Position numbers and translations under genes: made by a program
The notes under the pieces: model-generated
Told to the model about the DNA's origin: nothing
What the model saw: only the letters and a program-made list of their open reading frames with translations
Database searches by the model: none
Assembly (NCBI GenBank): GCA_022772475.1
Contig: JALEZQ010000027.1
Location: 1 to 64,000, forward strand
Source: Bacteroidales bacterium
Lineage (GTDB): Bacteria; Bacteroidota; Bacteroidia; Bacteroidales; Bacteroidaceae
Length of the DNA: 64,000 bases
Direction: 5' to 3'
Part shown: piece after piece, positions 40,491-48,707 of the stretch
Layout: every line of letters starts with the position of its first letter
Position numbering within the stretch: position 1 is the first letter of the stretch

Positions 40491-41483
40491 TCAGCGCTGC
40501 GTCTGGCGGTACATGTCGTGGAGTGCCGCCCGCGGCATACCGTACTTGACGGCAGCGTCGAGGTCGCGTCGCGCCGCCGCCTTCTGCCCCATCTTGAGAT
40601 AGAGCGCCGCACGGTCGCGGTAGAGGTAGGCGTCGTCGGGCGTCAGGCGCAGCGCCGCGGCATAGTCGTCGATGGCGGCCTCCGTCCGCCCCATGGCGTC
40701 GAGCAACTGTGCGCGTGCCGTGAAGCCCTCCGCCATCTCGGGATGTGCGGCCACGAAGGTCGTCAGGAGGTCCAGTGCTGCCTGCCGCTGCCCCATGTCG
40801 TCCAGCAGGCGGGCCTTCATCAGCGCCGCGGCCGTATTTTCGGGGTCCTCGCGCAGGATGATCTCGATGTCCTCCATCGCCAGGTCGGGATGGTGCCCCT
40901 TAGCCTGTATGGCAGCGCGCAGGAAGAGCAGACGTGTGCGCTCTTCGGCGCTGGGGTTGAGGCGCAGGATGGCGGCACAGTCTTCCGCCGCCGCCGTGAG
41001 CGACCCCAGTTCGTAGTAGCACACCGCGCGGTGGTAGCGCGAGGGGAGGTAGTCGTGATGCCCGGCCAGCACATCGGTATAGAGCGTCACCGCCTGCCGC
41101 CAGTCGTTGTGCGCCAGGGCGATGTCGCCCAGATGGTGCTTGAGCAGGTAGTTTCCCGGTGCGTCGGGCCGCAGTTTCAGCGCCTGATGCAGACGGCTCT
41201 CGGCCTCCTGCAGCGAGTCGGCCGCCATGGCGTTGAGGGCGCGGCGCACATGGTCGATGTAGGCCAGCGAGTCGGCCCGCTGGCGCTCCTTGATGCCGCG
41301 TTCTTGGCTGTAGTCGTCCGCCGTCTTGGGGCGCACCTGCCCCGTGTTCATGTCGATGATGGTCTGCGCGGCAGCCTGCGGGGCAGTCCACAGCAGGCCG
41401 GCCGCCACGCACAGGACGGCGAGCAGCGCAGATTGCAGCGCACGGCCGTGGTGGAGGGAAAGGGGGAAATGCCGTGCCATCAT
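40491..41483 (-). CDS. TPR-repeat secreted protein
   Basis: signal peptide then TPRs (LNAMAADSLQEAESRLHQALKLRPDAPGNYLLKHHLGDIAL); start overlaps upstream stop. Confidence 0.83.
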   Translation of the reverse strand: MMARHFPLSLHHGRALQSALLAVLCVAAGLLWTAPQAAAQTIIDMNTGQVRPKTADDYSQERGIKERQRADSLAYIDHVRRALNAMAADSLQEAESRLHQALKLRPDAPGNYLLKHHLGDIALAHNDWRQAVTLYTDVLAGHHDYLPSRYHRAVCYYELGSLTAAAEDCAAILRLNPSAEERTRLLFLRAAIQAKGHHPDLAMEDIEIILREDPENTAAALMKARLLDDMGQRQAALDLLTTFVAAHPEMAEGFTARAQLLDAMGRTEAAIDDYAAALRLTPDDAYLYRDRAALYLKMGQKAAARRDLDAAVKYGMPRAALHDMYRQTQR

Positions 41484-41860
41484 TCGCCTATCGTGAAGTA
41501 GATGGTGTCGCCATAGGCCGTGCCCATGCCGTTGCGGGCGTAGGCCAGGGCATAGTAGCGGCCGGCATCGAGGCGGCCCGTCCGGCACGCGAAGATGGGC
41601 GCCTCGAGCGTGGCGGCCTCGTCGGCCTTGAGGGTGACGCGCAGGGTATCGTTGCCATAGAGGAAACCACACTCCTTGATGCTGCTGTTGTGCGAGGTGA
41701 GCACCTCGCCGCGCAGCACGACGCTGTCGGCCGTCACGGTGTAGGAACGTGTGGCCACGGTGGGCTCCAGGGGCTGTTCGCCGGCGCGGTCTTCACCGCT
41801 GCAGGCGGCTGTCGCCGTCAGGGCCGCTGCGGCCCAAAGCATGTGGGTCAGAAATCTCAT
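41480..41860 (-). CDS. Small lipoprotein with FnIII-like domain
   Basis: lipobox LTATAACSGED; GRLDAGRYYALAYARNGMGTAYGDTIYFTIGE. Confidence 0.72.
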   Translation of the reverse strand: MRFLTHMLWAAAALTATAACSGEDRAGEQPLEPTVATRSYTVTADSVVLRGEVLTSHNSSIKECGFLYGNDTLRVTLKADEAATLEAPIFACRTGRLDAGRYYALAYARNGMGTAYGDTIYFTIGE

Positions 41861-41871
41861 CGTTGGGGAAT

Positions 41872-41883
41872 GGGGGGGGGGGG
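41872..41883 (-). repeat. G12 homopolymer (C12 on -)
   Basis: TGGGGGGGGGGGGA, 12 nt upstream of the lipoprotein ATG. Confidence 0.9.
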
Positions 41884-41917
41884 AGGAAAGGGGGTTGGAA
41901 AATGAAAGAGCGGTGCA

Positions 41918-43315
41918 TCAGAGGCCGGACGTGGCGTCGCCCACTCCGGGCGTCGGGGCCATCCGCAGCAGCCACACGCGGGTCGTGGCCTCGGTGATGG
42001 CGGCGCGGCGTGCCGCGCGTTGTCCCACGAGCCACAACAGGTCGTCGCCGTCGGCCACCACCGTCTGCCATTCGCGCTCCAGACGGGAGACGTGGCGGTC
42101 GGTCAGGTAGTCGCTCACCAAGCGTGTGCCCTGTGCGCCATAGGGTGCGAAGCGCTCGCCCGGTGCCACGCGGCGATATTCGGGCGCCGCCCCTGTGCGG
42201 TCGGCATCCAGCGCCACGCTGTCCGTGCCGCGGGGTATGGCCTCGAGGTCCTGACGGTCCATGAGCGTCAGCGTCAGCGTCATGCCGTCGGGCAGGGCGA
42301 TTTGCGTCTCGTAGGTCCCGCCGGCCTCGGCGCGCTGACGCAGGGCGTCTAAGGGCAGGGGCACGGGGGCGAAGGCTGTGGGGCGGCGCACCACCTCTAA
42401 GCGGCCACGGTAGGGAGCGGCCTGCCATTCAGGGGCCTGGAAGCAGGCGCGTGGCCCGAGCGAGGCCAGCGGGTGCATGGCGGCCACGTCGGCCGCCGTG
42501 AATCCGAAGCGGGTGGCCAGGGCGTCGCGCAGACTGCCCGTGGCCAGCGTTGCGGCGCCGAAGGCCCACCCGTGGGGAAGGGGTTCGGCATGGGCAGTGA
42601 GCAGGGTGGCCTGCTCGCGGTCGTAGGCCGCGGCGGCATGGGCCAGACGGCGCATGTCGGCGCGCAGCGTGCGGCGCACGGCGGGGTTGAGCGTCTCGAG
42701 CAGGGGCAGCACGCGGTGGCGCACGAGGTTGCGCTTATAGGCGGTGTCGGCATTGCTGCTGTCGGTGACGTAGTCCTGCCCGCGGGCGGCGAGATAGGCC
42801 AGGATGTCGGCGCGCGTGGCGTCGAGCAAGGGGCGCACCACGCCGGGCCGGGCATAGGCCATGCCGGTCAGGCCGTGGATGCCGGTGCCGCGCACCAGAT
42901 TGAGGAGCATGGTCTCCACTTCGTCGTCCATGTGGTGGGCCACGCAGACGGCGCTCAGGTCATGCCGGCGCAGCAGGTCGGCAAACCAGGTGTAGCGCAG
43001 GCGTCGGGCGGCCATCTCGATGCTCTCGCCATGACTGCGGGCCTCGGCACGGGTGTCGAAGCGCACGGTGTGGAGCCGCACGCCGAGGCGCCGGCACAGG
43101 TCGGCGGCAAAGCGGGCATCGCGGTCGCTCTCCTCGCCGCGCAGGCCGAAGTGGCAGTGGGCGGCCTCTATGCGGTAGCCGGCCTCGTGCATGAGCAGCA
43201 GCAGAGCCACGGAATCGGCACCGCCGCTCAGGGCTACCAGATAGCCATGGGCGGCGTCGAGCAGACCGTGGGCGGCCACGGTGCGGGCGAAGAGGGCAGG
43301 CAGGGTGGGAGGCAT
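41918..43315 (-). CDS. tilS: tRNA(Ile)-lysidine synthetase
   Basis: LVALSGGADSVALLLL; AHCHFGLRGEESDRDARF; HHMDDEVETMLLNLVRGTG. Confidence 0.95.
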   Translation of the reverse strand: MPPTLPALFARTVAAHGLLDAAHGYLVALSGGADSVALLLLMHEAGYRIEAAHCHFGLRGEESDRDARFAADLCRRLGVRLHTVRFDTRAEARSHGESIEMAARRLRYTWFADLLRRHDLSAVCVAHHMDDEVETMLLNLVRGTGIHGLTGMAYARPGVVRPLLDATRADILAYLAARGQDYVTDSSNADTAYKRNLVRHRVLPLLETLNPAVRRTLRADMRRLAHAAAAYDREQATLLTAHAEPLPHGWAFGAATLATGSLRDALATRFGFTAADVAAMHPLASLGPRACFQAPEWQAAPYRGRLEVVRRPTAFAPVPLPLDALRQRAEAGGTYETQIALPDGMTLTLTLMDRQDLEAIPRGTDSVALDADRTGAAPEYRRVAPGERFAPYGAQGTRLVSDYLTDRHVSRLEREWQTVVADGDDLLWLVGQRAARRAAITEATTRVWLLRMAPTPGVGDATSGL

Positions 43316-43348
43316 GGGCGGGCGATGCGGGAAGGGTGCAGGGGTGGG

Positions 43349-44128
43349 TCAGTAGGACGCTGTGGCGTCGTGGCCGCGCTGGCGCAGCAGGTTGACGATG
43401 CGGTCCAGTTCGTCGTGCGTGGCCTTCTGCAGGTGGTGGCAGGGGGTCTCGCGGTCGATGGTATAGACCATGACGCGCCGGGGCCGTATGCGGTCGATGG
43501 CATCGAGCCAGGGCATGACGTAGGCGTCGCCGGTGTTATCGACGTCGTGGCCCTCGTCGTCAGTGCCTTTGAGAAACATGCTCTGCACGATGACGTGGCC
43601 GTCGTAGGCGCAGAGGGCTTCAACGACGCGCTCTACGTCGTAGGCGCCGGTGGGGCGATCGACGCGCCGGATGAAGTCGGCGCTGACGGTATCGAGTTTC
43701 TGGATGTTGTCGTCCACGCGCATCAGGGCGTCGCGCACCTCGGGGCGGTGGCAGAGGGTGGCGTTGCTCAGCACGCTGACGCGGGCCTCAGGACAGTGGG
43801 CGTCACGCAGCCGCAGGGTGTCGTCGATGATGGCGGCGAAGTCGGGGTGGGCGGTGGGCTCGCCATTACCGGCGAAGGTCAGCACATCGGGCACGCGGCC
43901 GTCGGCCACCATCTGCCGCAGTTGGCGCTCCAGCGCCTCGGCTACCTGTTGGCGCGTGGGGCGCGGGGCATGGGGCCGGTGGTCGCTGTTGTAGCCACAC
44001 TCGCAGTAGATGCAGTCGAAGGTGCACACCTTGCCGTCGGCGGGCATGAGGTTGATGCCCAGGGACAGACCGAGCCTGCGGCTGTGCACAGGCCCGAAGA
44101 TGGGGGAGGGATATATGACGGTGGACAT
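43349..44128 (-). CDS. Radical SAM protein
   Basis: GLSLGINLMPADGKVCTFDCIYCECGYN (CxxxCxxC). Confidence 0.9.
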   Translation of the reverse strand: MSTVIYPSPIFGPVHSRRLGLSLGINLMPADGKVCTFDCIYCECGYNSDHRPHAPRPTRQQVAEALERQLRQMVADGRVPDVLTFAGNGEPTAHPDFAAIIDDTLRLRDAHCPEARVSVLSNATLCHRPEVRDALMRVDDNIQKLDTVSADFIRRVDRPTGAYDVERVVEALCAYDGHVIVQSMFLKGTDDEGHDVDNTGDAYVMPWLDAIDRIRPRRVMVYTIDRETPCHHLQKATHDELDRIVNLLRQRGHDATASY

Positions 44129-44340
44129 ACGTTTGTTCTTGCTTATCATGTGCAAAGTTACGATGCCCCGCCCGATGGGCAAAGCACGGGGGTGGTTTTT
44201 TGAGGGGAGGGGTGGGACCGACTTACCTAAAAAGGGTTAAAAGCGTCGTCGTCTCTAGCGCCCAATTTACGCATTTTTGGGTATTGTGCGCCTTGGGCTT
44301 TATACCGTCCTTTGCACCATCAAACCACAAAGTCTTAAAT

Positions 44341-45729
44341 ATGTCTAAAAAGGTCCTTCTATTGATGGTGCTGGCCTGCGGGGCGGGCTTCAGCACGGCC
44401 CGGGGTGCCGACGGCGTCACGGGAGCATCTCCTGCCGCGGCCGACACGGCACACCTTACGCCGATAGTGCAGAAACTGTCGCGTCTGAGTCTGGGCGGCT
44501 ATGGCGAGGCGGTGATGTCGCGCTACTTCTACAGTCAGAGTTTCAACCGCTATAATGCGCCCGAACGCTATCGCAACGATGCGAGCCACGGGCGTTTCGA
44601 CCTGCCTCACGTCACGCTCAACTTGGGCTACGACTTCGGCCACGGCTGGACGCTGGGCACGGAGATCGAGTTTGAGCACGGCGGCAATGAAACGGCTGTG
44701 GAGATGGAGGCCGAGGAGTCGGGCGAATATGAGGCCGAGACTGAGAAGGGTGGCGAAGTGGCCCTTGAGCAGTTTTGGCTGAACAAGGCGTTTTGGGGCG
44801 GACGCTTCAACGTCAAGGCGGGCGAAATCATTGTGCCTGTGGGCTACACCAACGCCCACCACGAACCGTTCAATTTCTTCACCTGCTACCGCCCTGAGGG
44901 TGAATCGACCATCTTACCCTGCACCTGGCACCAGTTGGGTGTGTCGCTGTGGGGACGTCTCAACCAATGGCAGTATGAGGTGCAGTTGCTCTCGGCGCTC
45001 AACTCGGAGAGTTTCACGGCCGAGGGCTTCGTCCATCAGGGTGCCACCAGCCCTTACGAATATAAGGTGGCCAACTGTTACGCCGCGGCTGCCCGCCTTG
45101 ACAACTATTCGGTGCCGGGCCTGCGGGTGGGTGTGAGCGCCTATTACGGCCACACTTTCCGCAACTCTATCCGCACGCCGGGAGCCTCGTACGACGATGT
45201 GACGGGTGCCCTGGGCATCGTCTCGGGCGACTTCCAACTGAAGCGCGGCCCCTGGGTGGTGCGCGGCAACGTGGTCTATGCCCACCTGGCCGATGCCGAC
45301 CGCATATCGACCTATAATAAGGCCAATGCCACACACCACAAGTATCAGGACGGCAACCCCTTCCACAACACCAACATTGCCAGCAACGCACTGACCTACA
45401 GCCTGGAGGCGGGTTACGACGTCTTCTCGCTCATCGCCAAACTCAGAAACCAGCAGCGCCTGTTCATCTTCGGCCGCTACGACCACTACGACAGCATGGC
45501 CGCGGGTACCTACCGCAACCAGTACGGCTACTGCGCGCCCCACATCGCCACCGTGGGTTTCAACTACTATCCCATCCGGCAAGTGGTCATCAAGGGCGAG
45601 TATGCCTACCGCGCCTTCCGCAAGCCCAACAACAGCGGCCTGAGCAGCGACAGCCCGCTCTACGTCCAGCCCTACAATAACGAGCCTTCCGTCAGTCTGA
45701 GCATCGCCTACCAGGGCTGGTTTCTCTGA
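44341..45729 (+). CDS. Porin-like outer-membrane beta-barrel protein
   Basis: signal peptide; LGGYGEAVMSRYFYSQ..., barrel strands, NVKAGEIIVPVGYTNAHHEPFNFFTCYRPEGES, terminal SLSIAYQGWFL. Confidence 0.8.
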   Translation: MSKKVLLLMVLACGAGFSTARGADGVTGASPAAADTAHLTPIVQKLSRLSLGGYGEAVMSRYFYSQSFNRYNAPERYRNDASHGRFDLPHVTLNLGYDFGHGWTLGTEIEFEHGGNETAVEMEAEESGEYEAETEKGGEVALEQFWLNKAFWGGRFNVKAGEIIVPVGYTNAHHEPFNFFTCYRPEGESTILPCTWHQLGVSLWGRLNQWQYEVQLLSALNSESFTAEGFVHQGATSPYEYKVANCYAAAARLDNYSVPGLRVGVSAYYGHTFRNSIRTPGASYDDVTGALGIVSGDFQLKRGPWVVRGNVVYAHLADADRISTYNKANATHHKYQDGNPFHNTNIASNALTYSLEAGYDVFSLIAKLRNQQRLFIFGRYDHYDSMAAGTYRNQYGYCAPHIATVGFNYYPIRQVVIKGEYAYRAFRKPNNSGLSSDSPLYVQPYNNEPSVSLSIAYQGWFL

Positions 45730-45827
45730 ATCAAGCCTTTTGTCGATGCCTCGCTATGCACACACAGACTATCCACACACAATCTATCCCACGCAATCTA
45801 TCTAATCACACAAAATCATAACCCATA

Positions 45828-47024
45828 ATGAAACCCAACTTTCACCCCCTTATCGCCCTTACGCTGGGCGCTTGCGCATGCGGTGTGATGCCCTCATGCT
45901 CTTCCGATGATCCCGTCGAAATTGTCATCGTGACCGGTAGCCAAGAGGCCATGAACGAGGCATGCAACCAGTGGAAAGTGGCCCGTGCCGACTGGGAGCA
46001 GAGCGAGGCTTTCCTCTTCGGTGCTGCCGACAAGTATTCCATCGACCCACACACCGACACCTGGCCCGTTGACCGCACGGCGCTGGCCAGCGTGCTGCGC
46101 GACGAGAGCATCATGGCCGACATCGAAAACAAGGTGCGACAGCTCAACTCGGGCCTGCTGGGCTACCACGGCATCGAGTATGTGCTCTTCCGCAACGGCC
46201 AGCCGCGCGACATCAGCCAACTCACGACGCTCGAATACCGCTATGTCTGCGCCGTGGCCAAAGACCTGTATCAGGCCACCTGCGTGCTGCAGACCACATG
46301 GGATGGGGCCAAGAGCGGCACCCGCTATAATGAGGCGGTCAACTATCTGGCCTCGCACAGCACCCTCGACGACGACGGCAACGTCACGGGCGAAGGCCTG
46401 AACTATACCGACTTCGGCGCCAACTTCAAGACTACCCCCTCTGACGAATATGATAGCGACCTGGATGCCACCATACAGATTATCGAGGGCGCACGCGACA
46501 TCATCGGCGAGGTGGCGGGCTCTAAGATCGGACTGCCATGGTCCGGACAGGACGACTCGTACATCGAATCGCCCTATGCCTACAACTCCATCACCGACTT
46601 CTACGACAACATCGTGGGCTGCCGCAATGCCCTCTACGGAGCGATAGGTGCTACGACGCCCAACGAGCAGTCGCTCATCTACTTCTGCCTCAACGCTGGC
46701 AACACCACGCTCAAGGCACAGGCACAGAACGTTCAGGAGAAACTGGAGGCTGCGCTCAGCCGCATCAACGCCATGAAGCGTCCCTTCGCGCTCTACTACG
46801 CCGATGCCTCGGTCAAGACGGCCATAGATGCCCTTGACGAACTCGACGGCGCTCTGGAAGAGATGGAGAGCACACTCAAGACCTACGCCGGCAACACCAT
46901 CGTTGAGACACGCTGCAAGGCTATCAACGCCAACTATGTGGACAACGTCGTGGTCAAGACCTACACCAACCTCTGCGACCATGCGGAGAAACTCTATAAC
47001 AGCATCGTCAACATCAAGGAATAA
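45828..47024 (+). CDS. Imelysin-family lipoprotein
   Basis: lipobox GVMPSCSSDD; GLLGYHGIEYVLFRNGQ (GxHxxE). Confidence 0.88.
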   Translation: MKPNFHPLIALTLGACACGVMPSCSSDDPVEIVIVTGSQEAMNEACNQWKVARADWEQSEAFLFGAADKYSIDPHTDTWPVDRTALASVLRDESIMADIENKVRQLNSGLLGYHGIEYVLFRNGQPRDISQLTTLEYRYVCAVAKDLYQATCVLQTTWDGAKSGTRYNEAVNYLASHSTLDDDGNVTGEGLNYTDFGANFKTTPSDEYDSDLDATIQIIEGARDIIGEVAGSKIGLPWSGQDDSYIESPYAYNSITDFYDNIVGCRNALYGAIGATTPNEQSLIYFCLNAGNTTLKAQAQNVQEKLEAALSRINAMKRPFALYYADASVKTAIDALDELDGALEEMESTLKTYAGNTIVETRCKAINANYVDNVVVKTYTNLCDHAEKLYNSIVNIKE

Positions 47025-47029
47025 ACACC

Positions 47030-48703
47030 ATGAAACGCTTCTACCTGCCTGCCCTCCTGGCAGCAATGACTGCCGTATCCTGCTCGGACGACACGCCCGA
47101 AGCCCTGTCGTGGAATATCGGCGAGGGCACCGAATTGGACTATCCCGAAGACTACTTCACCGGTGGCCAACTGGGCACCACGGCCAACAACTCCTCTACC
47201 GCCTTCAAGCAACCCACGCCGGCGGTTGAAAACGCGGCCATGGTCACAGCCTTCAACGAGGGCGAATACCTCTTCGAAAACGATTTCAACACCAACACCA
47301 CGGGGGCCTTCCAGGGTCTCGGTCCGGTGTATGTGCGCCCAGGCTGCCTCTACTGCCACCCGGGCTACGGACACGGCGCACGGCAAAACAGTTACTCGGC
47401 CCTGCAGCAGCGCAACGGCTACCTGCTGGTCATTTACGACAAGAAGACCGACGCCTATATCCGCTCTGTAGCGGGCATGCCGCAGACGGGGGCCGTCAAA
47501 CCGTTTAAGGCGCCCATCGACGAGACGCAGATTCGCATCGAGTGGCAACGCTACACGGACGAGTGGGGCAACCGCTTCGACGATGGCGAGATCTACGACC
47601 TGACTTACCCTGAAGTGACCATCCCGGCCACGGCCTACTATGCACCGGTTGTCGTGCAGCGCGATGGCCAGGACATCGTCATTCCAGCTTCGGCCTATGA
47701 CGAGAACATTGGCATACGCCTCGAATCGACCATCGGCATCTACGGCACGGGCTTGCTCGATGCCATCGACGACGACAGCATCACGGCACAGTGGCAGGCC
47801 GAAGCGGCCTACGCCACCCTCAATCCCTCACTCTGGGACCAGGCTGCCGGCACGTGGAAAAGTTACTACAGCAACAGCCTGCAGGGCGATGGCACCAAGT
47901 ATGTGCGCCGCTTCACCTATGCCTTGAGCCGCGGACCTGTGCTCGATGGCGCTGGCGCCAACGCCATCTGGAACATCACCAACGTCAACCGCCCCGACCG
48001 CCGCTACCACTACCTCGACCTGGCGGGTAAATACTATGCCGAGAAGTCGGCCTCCGACCCTGAGGTGCAGGCCGGATTTACCGAGTATATCAACCGCATC
48101 GATCCCGACGGCAAGCATCCCGAGTGGCACACGGGCTATCTGGAAAACGACATCAAGGCGTACCTCACCAGCCGCACACTCGATGCCGAGATGACCACCG
48201 AGCAGTATAAGAACCTCATGATTTGGCACCGCGGTCTGGCCGTCCCCGCCGCACGCAACACGACAACGGCCGACTTCCAGGCGGGCAAACGCCTGTTCAC
48301 CCAGATGGGCTGCGCCACATGCCACCGCCCGTCGTGGATCACGGGCGACGACGAGATACACGACCCCAACCGTCTCTTCACCAACAGCGACATGCCGCGC
48401 TATCCCCATCAGAAGATATGGCCCTACACCGACATGGTGCAGCACCGCCTGTTTATGAAGAATGACATACGCACGGGATGGTGCCGCACCACGCCTCTTT
48501 GGGGCCGCGGTCTGGCGGCCAAATGCGGATCGGGCACGGAGCGCCTGCACGACTGTCGCGCCCGCAACGTCATCGAGGCCATCATGTGGCACGGCTGCAC
48601 GGGCGAGGGTGGCGTGAGCGATGCCTACGAGTCGGTCAAGAAGTTCCGCTCGCTGACCAAGGAGGAGCGCGACCAGGTGGTGCTCTTCATAGAATCTATT
48701 TAA
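47030..48703 (+). CDS. Di-heme c-type cytochrome/oxidoreductase-family lipoprotein
   Basis: lipobox LAAMTAVSCSDD; CLYCH and CATCH heme motifs; GLGPVYVRPGCLYCHPGYGHG; LHDCRARNVIEAIMWHG. Confidence 0.9.
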   Translation: MKRFYLPALLAAMTAVSCSDDTPEALSWNIGEGTELDYPEDYFTGGQLGTTANNSSTAFKQPTPAVENAAMVTAFNEGEYLFENDFNTNTTGAFQGLGPVYVRPGCLYCHPGYGHGARQNSYSALQQRNGYLLVIYDKKTDAYIRSVAGMPQTGAVKPFKAPIDETQIRIEWQRYTDEWGNRFDDGEIYDLTYPEVTIPATAYYAPVVVQRDGQDIVIPASAYDENIGIRLESTIGIYGTGLLDAIDDDSITAQWQAEAAYATLNPSLWDQAAGTWKSYYSNSLQGDGTKYVRRFTYALSRGPVLDGAGANAIWNITNVNRPDRRYHYLDLAGKYYAEKSASDPEVQAGFTEYINRIDPDGKHPEWHTGYLENDIKAYLTSRTLDAEMTTEQYKNLMIWHRGLAVPAARNTTTADFQAGKRLFTQMGCATCHRPSWITGDDEIHDPNRLFTNSDMPRYPHQKIWPYTDMVQHRLFMKNDIRTGWCRTTPLWGRGLAAKCGSGTERLHDCRARNVIEAIMWHGCTGEGGVSDAYESVKKFRSLTKEERDQVVLFIESI

Positions 48704-48707
48704 GGCG

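Noticed and set aside
40262-40549. ORFs with tripeptide repeats (NVLNVLFVPNVPNVPIVLNAFNAF / KNVKNVKNEK) over the 9-bp array
   Set aside because: A 9-bp repeat keeps all frames open; no supported start, and the region lies between two real genes.
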